The position numbers were made by a program, and so were the translations under genes. This document shows positions 43,095 to 50,686 of a DNA stretch of 64,000 bases, in pieces (position 1 is the first letter of the stretch; each line of letters starts with the position of its first letter). Origin of the DNA: Bog-473 sp963755375 (GTDB lineage: Bacteria > Actinomycetota > Acidimicrobiia > Acidimicrobiales > RAAP-2); contig CAVWKG010000006.1 of assembly GCA_963755375.1 (NCBI GenBank), forward strand, positions 124,001-188,000, read 5' to 3'. Under the pieces are notes generated by a model. The model was not told where the DNA came from. It saw nothing but the letters and a program-made list of their open reading frames with translations, and made no database searches.

Positions 43095-43867
43095 CGGTAC
43101 TGGGTCTCGGACTTGTCCCGGGGCGCCGGCGGGTTCGACGGGAAGTTGCCGATCAAGGTGTAGGAGACCCCGTTCTGGAGCGCCGCCGTCCGCGTCATGT
43201 CCAGGGACTCCCAGATGGCCCGGATAGTCCCCTGGATCGCCTTGGGGTTGCGCCGGGCAATCGACGAGGCGATCTCCAGCGCCCGCGGGCGCAGCTCCTG
43301 CCGGGGCACGACCTCGGTCACGAGACCCAGACGAAGGGCCGTGTCGGCGGTGATGCGCTCCTCGTTGCCCATCAGCGCCCACCGCAGCACGTCGCCGAGC
43401 GGCACGCCCCGGTGCAGCATTCCGATGGGCTCGAGTGCGCTGACGATCCCCACGTTGGCGTGCGGGTCGAAGAACACCGCGTCCGGCGAGCATATGATGA
43501 TGTCCGACTCGTTCAAGAAGTACTGGGCCCCACCGGCGCAGAACCCATGCACCGCCGTGACCACGGGCTTCCACACCTTGTGGTGCAGCTTCGGCCCCAG
43601 GGTGACACCCGGGTCGAAGCTGTTCCACTCGTTGTCCTTCATGAACCAGGGATTCTCAGTCGTGATGTCGATCCCCGTGCCGAAGGCGCGGTCACCGTTC
43701 GCCTGGAGCACCGCACAGTGGATGTCGTCGCGGTCGCGGACGGTCTCCCAGGCCCACTGCATGTCCGCCGCCATGACGTTGTTGAAGGAGTTCAAGTTGT
43801 CCGGCCGGTTCAGCGTGATGGTGGCGATGTTGTCGGCGACGTCGAAAAGAATGGCTTCGCGTTGCAT
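43091..43867 (-). CDS. Enoyl-CoA hydratase/isomerase family protein
   Basis: A 258-residue crotonase-fold enzyme: IATITLNRPDNLNSFNNVMA, the oxyanion-hole loops FGTGIDI and HGFCAGGAQYFLNESDIII, and a terminal helical region. The usual catalytic Glu positions are not clear (FDPHANVGIVSALEP), so hydratase activity is not certain; isomerase or hydrolase variants are possible. ATG 43867 has GGAGGAAACC upstream. A motif with TACTAT lies 45-60 bases upstream. Confidence 0.82.
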   Translation of the reverse strand: MQREAILFDVADNIATITLNRPDNLNSFNNVMAADMQWAWETVRDRDDIHCAVLQANGDRAFGTGIDITTENPWFMKDNEWNSFDPGVTLGPKLHHKVWKPVVTAVHGFCAGGAQYFLNESDIIICSPDAVFFDPHANVGIVSALEPIGMLHRGVPLGDVLRWALMGNEERITADTALRLGLVTEVVPRQELRPRALEIASSIARRNPKAIQGTIRAIWESLDMTRTAALQNGVSYTLIGNFPSNPPAPRDKSETQYR

Positions 43868-43912
43868 CGGTTTCCTCCAGGGCGCGGAGACGGTCGGCGT
43901 CGGTCCGGACGT

Positions 43913-43940
43913 CGGCAAAATAGTACACTCTTCTTTGCCG
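43913..43940. promoter_or_regulatory. Palindrome with AATAGTAC motif in a divergent promoter (site D)
   Basis: CGGCAAA and TTTGCCG form a perfect 7-base inverted repeat around 14 bases. Inside, the minus strand reads AAGAGTGTACTATT, similar to site A at 47916-47931 (AGAGxxTACTATT), and TACTAT can serve as the -10 box of the hydratase gene. The region separates that gene from an SDR gene on the plus strand. Confidence 0.5.
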
Positions 43941-44072
43941 TCCTCCCCGGTTTGCGACCGGACGTACGGGGCCGTCAGCATCACACAAGACGCACTCGCA
44001 GACTGCGGGACAGACACCAAGCAGAGGCGCGCCGACAGCACGGCGCGTCACGTGGACAGAGAGGATCACGCC

Positions 44073-44831
44073 GTGGAGATCAAGGGGAAGAAGGCCGTCA
44101 TCGTCGGCGGAGCGTCGGGTATGGCCAAGGCCTCCGCCGAGCTCCTGGTCCAAAAGGGCGCCGGCGTCGCCATCCTCGACCTGCCGGCCTCGGCCGGCGC
44201 CGAGGTGGCCAAGGGACTCGGCGGCACGTTCCACGAGGTCGACGTGCTGGACGACGCGCAGGTCGAGAGCGCGCTGGCGGATGCGGTCGAGGCTCTGGGC
44301 GGACTGCACATCGCCGTCAACACCGCTGGCGGTGGCATCGGGAAGCGGACCCTGACCAAAGAAGGCCCGCACCCGCTCGAGGATTTCCGCCGCACCATAG
44401 AGCTCAACCTGATCGGCACGTTCAACCTCAACCGGCTCCAGGCCTGGCACATGTCGACCAACGAGCCCGAGGACGAGGAGCGCGGGGTCATCATCGACAC
44501 CGCCTCCATCGCCGCCTTCGAGGGCCAGATCGGTCAGGTCGCCTACACCGCCGCCAAGGCCGGCATCGCCGGAATGATGCTGACCATGGCGCGCGACCTG
44601 GGCAGCCTGGGGATCCGTTCGGTCGCCATCGCTCCCAGTCTGTTCAGCACCGGACTGACCGAGGGCATCCCGGACGAGTTCGCCGCGGCTCTGACCAGGG
44701 ACGCCGCGTTCCCCAAGCGGATGGGACGGCCCGAGGAGTACGCCCGGCTCGCCGTGGCGATCGTGGAGAATCCGATGTTGAACGGCTCCTGCATCCGTCT
44801 GGACGCCGGGCAACACTTCTCACCCAAGTAG
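44073..44831 (+). CDS. SDR family, 3-hydroxyacyl-CoA dehydrogenase type II (HSD10-like)
   Basis: A 252-residue short-chain dehydrogenase: NAD-binding GGASGMAKASAELL, NTAGGGIG, active-site Ser in IIDTASIAAF and YTAAK (Tyr, Lys). The C-terminus KRMGRPEEYARLAVAIVENP followed by NGSCIRLDAG is typical of the HSD10/3-hydroxy-2-methylbutyryl-CoA dehydrogenase branch. It should oxidise 3-hydroxyacyl-CoA in beta-oxidation or branched-chain/steroid degradation. GTG 44073 has GAGAGG upstream. Confidence 0.85.
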   Translation: MEIKGKKAVIVGGASGMAKASAELLVQKGAGVAILDLPASAGAEVAKGLGGTFHEVDVLDDAQVESALADAVEALGGLHIAVNTAGGGIGKRTLTKEGPHPLEDFRRTIELNLIGTFNLNRLQAWHMSTNEPEDEERGVIIDTASIAAFEGQIGQVAYTAAKAGIAGMMLTMARDLGSLGIRSVAIAPSLFSTGLTEGIPDEFAAALTRDAAFPKRMGRPEEYARLAVAIVENPMLNGSCIRLDAGQHFSPK

Positions 44832-44872
44832 TCGGCCCGCGGACGCCGGGCCGGGGACGGACGGGAGGGCAG

Positions 44873-45919
44873 GTGCCGGAGCGATCGGTCGACCTCCGCA
44901 TTGACGTGACCGGGGCCGTCGGCCTCGGCGAGCCCGCGCACATCGCCCTCACGGTGACGGTCCCCGACGCGCCGCCGGCGGCTCCGGTCGTGTGCTTCGC
45001 CAAGCCGGGGGCGGGCTACGGGCGCGGGTACTACACCGAGGGCCTCCCGGGTCCGGGCCCGGGTGCCCAGGCCGCCTGGCACGCGGCGCGCGGGTGGATC
45101 TTCGTCTCGGTCGACCACCTGGGGGTGGGCGAGAGCTCACTGCACGACCCCGAACGGCTGTCGTTCGCTCCGCTGATCGCGGCGAGTCAGGCCGCCGAGA
45201 CCGAGGTGCGCCAGAGACTGGCGACGGGCACCCTGATCGACGGGCTCGGCCCCACCCCCGACGCTTTGACCATCGGCATCGGGCAGTCGATGGGCGGCGC
45301 CTTCACCGTCCTGCAGCAGGGTAGGCATCACGGCTACGACGGCGTCGCCGTCCTCGGCTACAGCCCGCTGCGCACGCAGCCACCGATGGCGCCGGGCACG
45401 GCCCCGCTCCCGCTGCCCTGGGTGCCCCGCGACACGCAGCTGTCCGACGCCGTCGTCACCAACGCGGCGGCGCTGGCCGAAATCGTCGCCGCCGTAGCCG
45501 CCCCGGCGGACGTCGTGCCGATGGCGTGGGGCTTCCACTACGACGACGTTGACCCCGTGGTGGTGCGGCGGGACCTTGCGGACTACCCGGCCCGGCACGG
45601 CGACGTTCCGCCGTGGGGATCCGCCACCATCCCGGCGACGGCGGTGTTGTGGTGCCTGGCGCCCGGCTCGACGCTGGCGGAGGCGGCCGCCATCCGCTGC
45701 CCGGTCCTGGTCGCGTCGGGTGAGCGTGACGTCCTCGTCGACCCGCGGGGTGAGCTGCGGGCCTACGAGTCGGCGCCGAGCGTCGACTTCTTCGTCTGCC
45801 CGCGCATGGCGCACATGCACTACTTCGCCGGAACCCGCGAGCTGTTCTGGCGCCGCATCGAGACGTGGGCGGACTGGGTGCGGGCGGTGCGCGACCACAC
45901 AGGACCGGCGCCTTCCTGA
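44873..45919 (+). CDS. Alpha/beta hydrolase
   Basis: A 348-residue hydrolase from GTG 44873 (GGAGGG upstream). The nucleophile elbow is GIGQSMGGAFTVL (Ser near 142); CPVLVASGERDVLVDP gives the acid and MAHMHYFAG the His. A lid-like insertion covers about 165-245. It lies 41 bases after the SDR gene and its TGA overlaps the next ATG (TGATG), so the three genes are an operon. It may cleave an ester or thioester of the same pathway; substrate unknown. Confidence 0.8.
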   Translation: MPERSVDLRIDVTGAVGLGEPAHIALTVTVPDAPPAAPVVCFAKPGAGYGRGYYTEGLPGPGPGAQAAWHAARGWIFVSVDHLGVGESSLHDPERLSFAPLIAASQAAETEVRQRLATGTLIDGLGPTPDALTIGIGQSMGGAFTVLQQGRHHGYDGVAVLGYSPLRTQPPMAPGTAPLPLPWVPRDTQLSDAVVTNAAALAEIVAAVAAPADVVPMAWGFHYDDVDPVVVRRDLADYPARHGDVPPWGSATIPATAVLWCLAPGSTLAEAAAIRCPVLVASGERDVLVDPRGELRAYESAPSVDFFVCPRMAHMHYFAGTRELFWRRIETWADWVRAVRDHTGPAPS

Positions 45920-46827
45920 TGGACCTCGAGCCAGCCGACGACCTGCGGTCGCTCCTCACCCTGGAGCGGGTCGACCGTGACCTGTTCCGCGGCCGCAACG
46001 CGAACTACGGCCCGCGCCAGACCCTCTACGGGGGACAGGTCGCCGCCCAGTGCCTGCTGGCGGCCGCGGCCACGGTCGAACCGAACCGCCTGCCCCATTC
46101 GTTCCACGGCTACTTCCTCCGCGCCGGGCGAGCCGATCTGCCCGTCGTCCTCGAAGTCGACCGTGACCGCGACGGGCGGTCGTTCTCGGCACGCCATGTC
46201 GTCGCCCTGCAGGACGGTGAGGTCATCTTCTCGATGGTCACGTCATTCCACGAAGAGCGCGACGGCGCCACCTTCGACGACGCTCCCCGCCGGGATGCAC
46301 CCGACCCCGACGCCGCACCCCCCAAACCGTGGAGCTCCCTGCTCGAGGTCCGCGAGGTGACCCCGACCGACTTCTTGCGGGGTGTCTTCAGCGATTGTGT
46401 CTGGGCCCGCGCCTCCACGAGCCTGGGTGACGATCCGTTGCTGCACCGGGCGGCGTTGAGCTTCTTGTCCGACCTCGGCACGGGCTTCGGTCAGCAGTCT
46501 CGCTCGCTGATCGGGCGCGGTGGCCCGTCCATCGACCACTCCGTGTGGTTCCAGGAGGACATCCGGGCCGACGACTGGGTGCTGGTCGACCTGCGCCCGC
46601 TCAAGGCCCGTAGCGCGCGCGGTGCGTACCACGGCTCCATCCGGGACCGTCACGACGTGCTGGGTGCGACCCTCCATCAGGAGCAGCTGCTGCTCCCGGG
46701 GACGGCGGCCGACATGGTGCAAGCCGCCGGACCAGCGGACACGGAGGACGACCTGGGGACGCGGCACGGCTCCGCCAACGCGGAGGACCTGCGGAGCGCG
46801 CACCACCAACACCCGGCCGGGCACTGA
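45919..46827 (+). CDS. Acyl-CoA thioesterase II (TesB-like)
   Basis: A 302-residue double-hotdog thioesterase: FRGRNANYGPRQTLYGGQVAA, the LPHSFHGYFLRAG strand, RDGRSFSARHVVALQDGEV, and a C-terminal HSVWFQEDIRADDWVLVDLR are TesB hallmarks. It releases fatty acids from acyl-CoA. ATG 45919 overlaps the hydrolase stop by one base. Presence with an HSD10-like enzyme suggests a control point on CoA ester pools. Confidence 0.88.
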   Translation: MDLEPADDLRSLLTLERVDRDLFRGRNANYGPRQTLYGGQVAAQCLLAAAATVEPNRLPHSFHGYFLRAGRADLPVVLEVDRDRDGRSFSARHVVALQDGEVIFSMVTSFHEERDGATFDDAPRRDAPDPDAAPPKPWSSLLEVREVTPTDFLRGVFSDCVWARASTSLGDDPLLHRAALSFLSDLGTGFGQQSRSLIGRGGPSIDHSVWFQEDIRADDWVLVDLRPLKARSARGAYHGSIRDRHDVLGATLHQEQLLLPGTAADMVQAAGPADTEDDLGTRHGSANAEDLRSAHHQHPAGH

Positions 46828-46850
46828 GCGCGTCGCGGGACTCCGGCGAG

Positions 46851-47702
46851 TCAGACACCGACCCGAAACTGGTACGAGCCGGCGGTGACGGCACGATCTC
46901 GGTCGCCTTCGTCGTGCAGGAGGATCCGCACCGCGGTCGTTCCGTCGGATCCCACCAGCGACTCGACATCGGCTCGGAAGGGGCCTACCTTCCCGCGGGA
47001 GAGGAACATCACGTGCGAGGAGCTCGCCTGCGGGCGATCGGTCCCGGTGACCTCGGCCGCCAGATCGAACGCCGCTGTCTCGAGGAGGACGAACTGGGGC
47101 CCGAGGTGCAGGGCGGCATCGGGTGAGGCCATCTCGGGGGACAGCTCCGGCAGCACCCAGTGCCCGTCCGAACGACGTTCGCCCCCGAAGACCTGCCAGA
47201 GCGGCGGCAGGTCGGGTCCGTCCTCGATGACGATGGGCTCGACCGGCATCCTCTCGAGACCAGCCGGGGGCATCCCGATGCTGACCCCCTGGCCCTGGGT
47301 CAGCGCGAGGACCCGGACGGGATCATCGGCGTCGACGATGCGCGAGCGGCTGTAGCCCATCTGCCGCCCCTGCTTGAGGACTTCGGACACCACCAGGATC
47401 CGCCGGACGTCGCGCCCGGGATCGAGCACCTGGCAGGAGTGGATCACCGGGTTCGGCACCGCCTCGAGGTCGCTCCGCCCACCGCCCTCGGGCGAGGCGA
47501 TTCCGAGTACGGCCAGGAGGATCCCACCACTCGGGTTGCGCATGTCGCGGCGGAGGGTGACCGTGTCGTCGGTGGGACCGAGATCCATCGACCCCCAGGT
47601 GCGGCCGATGTACCGGTAGCTCAAGAGCCCGCCCCACCGTCGGCGCAGCTCGGCGGCGTACGCCGCCGGGTCGTCGCGCAGCTCCCTGATATCCCTCGGC
47701 AT
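46851..47702 (-). CDS. Double-hotdog protein of unknown substrate
   Basis: A 283-residue protein with two hotdog-like halves: residues 55-140 (MRNPSGGILLAVLGIASPEG, HSCQVLDPGRDVRRILVVSE) and 190-280 (LLETAAFDLAAEVTG, SSHVMFLSRGKVGPFRAD). The pattern is thioesterase-like but lacks clear TesB or PaaI catalytic residues. ATG 47702 was chosen; upstream codons run into a tandem repeat. It converges with the TesB gene and diverges from the acyl-CoA dehydrogenase. Confidence 0.6.
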   Translation of the reverse strand: MPRDIRELRDDPAAYAAELRRRWGGLLSYRYIGRTWGSMDLGPTDDTVTLRRDMRNPSGGILLAVLGIASPEGGGRSDLEAVPNPVIHSCQVLDPGRDVRRILVVSEVLKQGRQMGYSRSRIVDADDPVRVLALTQGQGVSIGMPPAGLERMPVEPIVIEDGPDLPPLWQVFGGERRSDGHWVLPELSPEMASPDAALHLGPQFVLLETAAFDLAAEVTGTDRPQASSSHVMFLSRGKVGPFRADVESLVGSDGTTAVRILLHDEGDRDRAVTAGSYQFRVGV

Positions 47703-47738
47703 CGGTGCCCGGTCTAGCCGCGAACCTCCGGCGCCGGC

Positions 47739-47902
47739 GGCGAACTTGTCAGGGGCCTCCCCGCCTCCCTGCCGTCGCGCCTGGCTCCGGTGCGACACCT
47801 CGTGTGACGGCGCCAGAGCCGGCGAACTTGTCAGGGTCGTCCCCGCCTCCCTACCGTCGCGCCTGGCTCCGGTGCGACACCTCGTGTGACGGCGCCGGAG
47901 CC
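47739..47902. repeat. Tandem duplication of an 82-base unit
   Basis: Units 47739-47820 and 47821-47902 differ at four positions only. Each begins GGCGAACTTGTCAGGG and ends in GGCGCC-rGAGCC. Each unit can fold as a hairpin: GGCTCCGG pairs with CCGGAGCC in the second unit (one mismatch in the first), with an inner ACACCTCGTGT stem. It fills the divergent gap before the acyl-CoA dehydrogenase. Confidence 0.85.
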
Positions 47903-47915
47903 CCCTGTCGCACAT

Positions 47916-47931
47916 AATAGAGGATACTATT
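47916..47931. promoter_or_regulatory. AATAGAGGATACTATT palindrome at the acyl-CoA dehydrogenase start (site A)
   Basis: AATAG and CTATT are inverted around six bases. TACTAT (47925-47930) lies five bases before ATG 47936 and can be the -10 box of a leaderless message, so a protein bound here would block transcription. Related motifs are at 43913-43940, 55387-55398 and 57714-57729. Confidence 0.5.
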
Positions 47932-47935
47932 TATC

Positions 47936-50092
47936 ATGTCGATCGCCCTCACCGAAGACCACCGCGCCCTGGGCCAGACTGCCTCGGAATTCCTGGCCAA
48001 GCGCGATTCCCGCGGGGCCGCCCGGGCCCTTCTGCGGGCAGAGGCCGAGGAACTCCCGGCCTTCTGGGGCGACCTGGCCTCACTGGGCTGGTTGGGGCTC
48101 CACCTGCCCGAAGCGCGGGGTGGCTCGGGCTTCGGGCTGCCCGAGCTCGTGGTCGTGCTCGAGGAGCTCGGCCGCGCCATCGCGCCCGGGCCCTTCGTGC
48201 CCACCGTGATCGCCAGCGCCGTCATTGACGCGGCCGCTGCCGACGAGCTGGCGGCGCGGCTCCTGCCGGGCCTGGCCGACGGAACCGCCTTCGGCGGCGT
48301 CGGGCTCACGTCCGACATCACCGTGTCCGGGGGCACGGCCGCCGGGACCGCGCCGGCGGTCCTGGGCGGCGGCCTCGCCCACGTACTCGTCCTCCCCGCG
48401 GGCGACGATGTCATCGTCGTCGAGGCAGCAGGTGGCGGCGTGACCGTCGAAGTGCCGGGCAACCTCGATCCCACCCGGCGCTCCGCCCGCGTCACCCTCG
48501 AGGGCGCGCCCGTGCACCTCATCGCCGGCGGCCGGCGGGTGCTGGTCGACCTGGCTCGCCTCGTGACCGCCGCCGAGGCGACCGGGGTCGCCATCGAGTG
48601 CACCGAGCAGGCGGCTGCCTACGCCAAGGTGCGCGTGCAGTTCGGTCGGCCCATCGCGACCTTCGAGGCGGTCAAGCACCACTGCGCCAACATGCTCGTG
48701 GCGGCCGAGCTGGCCACGGCGGCCGTGTGGGACGCCGCCCGTGCCGCCGAGGAGGGCGGCGACCAGCTGTCGCTCGCTGCGGCGATGGCGGCCGCGCTCG
48801 CCTTGGCGGCAGCAGACGAGTGTGCGCAGCTCAACATCCAGGTCCACGGCGGCATCGGCTTCACCTGGGAGCACGACGCCCACGTCTATCTCCGCCGCGC
48901 CACGGCGCTCGAGGCGGTGGTGGACGCCGAAGCCGCGGCGCTCGACGTCACCGACCTGGTGCGGGCCGGCGTCCGGCGGGCGCGCACCATCGACCTGCCG
49001 CCGGAGGCCGAGCCGATGCGCGACGAGGTGCGCGCCTTCGCCGACCGGGTGAAGGTGCTCGATGCCGCCGGACAGCGTGCCGCCATGATCGAGACGGGGT
49101 ACGTCATGCCGCACTGGCCCCGGCCGTGGGGACGCGACGCCGGTGCCGTGGAGCAGCTCGTCATTGAGCAGGAGTTCAGGGCCGCCGGCGTGTCCCGTCC
49201 GCAGTACGCCATCACCGGCTGGGTGATCCTGACCCTGGTGCAGCATGCGACCGAGGACCAGGTGGCCCGCTGGGTCATGCCCGCGCTCCGCCAGGACGTC
49301 ATCTGGTGCCAGCTCTTCAGCGAGCCCGACGCGGGCAGCGACGCCGCCGGGGTCAAGACCCGGGGCACCCGGGTCGACGGCGGGTGGCTCGTCAACGGCC
49401 AGAAGGTGTGGACGAGCGGCGCCCACCACGCCAGCTTCGGGCTGGCGACCATCCGCACCGACCCCGACCTGCCGAAGCACGAAGGCATCACCACCATGGT
49501 GATCGACATGCACGCGGAGGGCGTGGAGGTGCGCCCGCTCCAGATGGTGACCGGCCGGTCGGAGTTCAACGAGGTCTTCTTCAACGACGTCTTCGTCCCC
49601 GACGACGACGTGGTCGGCCCGGTCAACGGCGGCTGGACGGTGGCCCGGGCGACGCTCGGCAACGAGAGCGTGTCCATCGGCGGCGGGCAGGGAGGCATGT
49701 CGATGCCGGCGGACCTCGTGATCGCTCCCTTCGACGCGCACCCCGAGCGGCTGGCCGGTGGGGCCGGCCGGGTCGGCCGATCGATTGCGCGGACCGAGGC
49801 CATGGCCGTGCTCAACGTGCGGAGCGCCCACCGGGCCGTCATCGGGGGCGGACCCGGTCCCGAGGGCAACGTCACCAAACTGGTGCTGTCGGAGATCGGC
49901 CACGAGGCGGCGGCCATCATGGCCGCCCTCGGTGGACCGGACACGGCCTACACGGACGGGCCGGGGGCGATGACGTCGATGATGGTGCTGATGCACCGGG
50001 GCATGTCCATCGCCGGCGGGACCTCGGAGATCAAGCGGAACCAGATCGGCGAGCGCATCTTGGGCCTGCCGCGCGACCCGCTCATCAACTAG
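47936..50092 (+). CDS. Two-domain acyl-CoA dehydrogenase (FadE22/FadE34-like)
   Basis: A 718-residue fusion of two acyl-CoA dehydrogenase units. Unit 1 (1-345) has GWLGLHLPEARGGSGFGLPE, FGRPIATFEAVKHHCANM and IQVHGGIGFTWEHDAHVYLR. Unit 2 (360-718) has WCQLFSEPDAGSDAAGVKTR, DGGWLVNGQKVWTSGAHHA and GGTSEIKRNQIGERILGLPR. Full-length mycobacterial FadE22/FadE34-type enzymes share this plan; FadE34 works on steroid side chains. FAD-dependent alpha,beta-dehydrogenation of an acyl-CoA is expected. Preceded by a tandem repeat and operator-like palindrome. Confidence 0.88.
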   Translation: MSIALTEDHRALGQTASEFLAKRDSRGAARALLRAEAEELPAFWGDLASLGWLGLHLPEARGGSGFGLPELVVVLEELGRAIAPGPFVPTVIASAVIDAAAADELAARLLPGLADGTAFGGVGLTSDITVSGGTAAGTAPAVLGGGLAHVLVLPAGDDVIVVEAAGGGVTVEVPGNLDPTRRSARVTLEGAPVHLIAGGRRVLVDLARLVTAAEATGVAIECTEQAAAYAKVRVQFGRPIATFEAVKHHCANMLVAAELATAAVWDAARAAEEGGDQLSLAAAMAAALALAAADECAQLNIQVHGGIGFTWEHDAHVYLRRATALEAVVDAEAAALDVTDLVRAGVRRARTIDLPPEAEPMRDEVRAFADRVKVLDAAGQRAAMIETGYVMPHWPRPWGRDAGAVEQLVIEQEFRAAGVSRPQYAITGWVILTLVQHATEDQVARWVMPALRQDVIWCQLFSEPDAGSDAAGVKTRGTRVDGGWLVNGQKVWTSGAHHASFGLATIRTDPDLPKHEGITTMVIDMHAEGVEVRPLQMVTGRSEFNEVFFNDVFVPDDDVVGPVNGGWTVARATLGNESVSIGGGQGGMSMPADLVIAPFDAHPERLAGGAGRVGRSIARTEAMAVLNVRSAHRAVIGGGPGPEGNVTKLVLSEIGHEAAAIMAALGGPDTAYTDGPGAMTSMMVLMHRGMSIAGGTSEIKRNQIGERILGLPRDPLIN

Positions 50093-50559
50093 CGGGAGCC
50101 TTGAACTCCGAAAGTCGAGTCGAGTGCGTGCCAGTCCGTCGAGACGAAGCGATGCGCGATGAGCCAGCGCTCCCCCACGGGGACGAACCGGTCCCGATAG
50201 CGGCCCATGTGGTCCGCACCGATCTCGGTGAAGACGGTGAAATAGCTCGAGACGACGGCCTCTTCGGGTGACACGGACTCGAACCTGACGTTCGTGACGT
50301 TGTGGCGAACGACGTGTCTCGTTGCTCCGGCGGGCTGCTCGCGGGCGGCCTCGTTGGCCTCAGAGGCCGCGGTCGGACCGCCGAACCGCTCGATGATGGC
50401 CGGGCGGCCCGTGATCGGCTCGCTACCCCGGATCTCCAGGACGCCGTCCCGACAGAAGGCGGCGGCAAACTCCTCGAGGAGGTAGCGGTCGCCACTGTGC
50501 GTGTACTGCGCCAGCGTGTCGCGACACGCCTCTCGGGCGGACAGCTCCCAGAGTTCCAC
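50089..50559 (-). CDS. SnoaL-like/NTF2-fold protein
   Basis: A 156-residue cone-fold protein: ACRDTLAQYTHSGDRYLLEE, FCRDGVLEIRG, TGRPAIIERFGG, RHVVRHNVTNVRFES, RYRDRFVPVGERWLIAHRFV. These strands and helices match the SnoaL_4/NTF2-like superfamily, which includes dehydratases, isomerases and ring-hydroxylase small subunits. GTG 50559 has AGGAAGGGAG upstream; GTG 50601 is in frame as well. It converges with the dehydrogenase gene with a four-base overlap. Substrate unknown. Confidence 0.75.
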   Translation of the reverse strand: MELWELSAREACRDTLAQYTHSGDRYLLEEFAAAFCRDGVLEIRGSEPITGRPAIIERFGGPTAASEANEAAREQPAGATRHVVRHNVTNVRFESVSPEEAVVSSYFTVFTEIGADHMGRYRDRFVPVGERWLIAHRFVSTDWHALDSTFGVQGSR

Positions 50560-50673
50560 GGCGGCAGCGACTCCCTTCCTAATGCGGTGGTTGCGTCGCA
50601 CCCGATCCTACGCATGAGGGGGCGGACACGGCCGAGCTGTTCCGGCGTGCCCGGCGCGTCCGCATCCTGCTCC

Positions 50674-50679
50674 TAGAGT
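50674..50679 (+). promoter_or_regulatory. Putative -10 box of the transporter gene
   Basis: TAGAGT with seven bases to ATG 50687, leaderless layout; no clear -35 box. Confidence 0.35.
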
Positions 50680-50686
50680 GCGCACC

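Noticed and set aside
42545..45919. A 1124-codon open frame on the plus strand
   Set aside because: Only its last 348 codons (from GTG 44873) read as a hydrolase; the first 770 are Arg/Gly-rich shadows of the LLM, hydratase and SDR genes.
48080..49996. A 638-codon minus-strand frame opposite the acyl-CoA dehydrogenase
   Set aside because: His/Arg/Gly-rich composition and no domain; the plus strand has a full two-domain enzyme.
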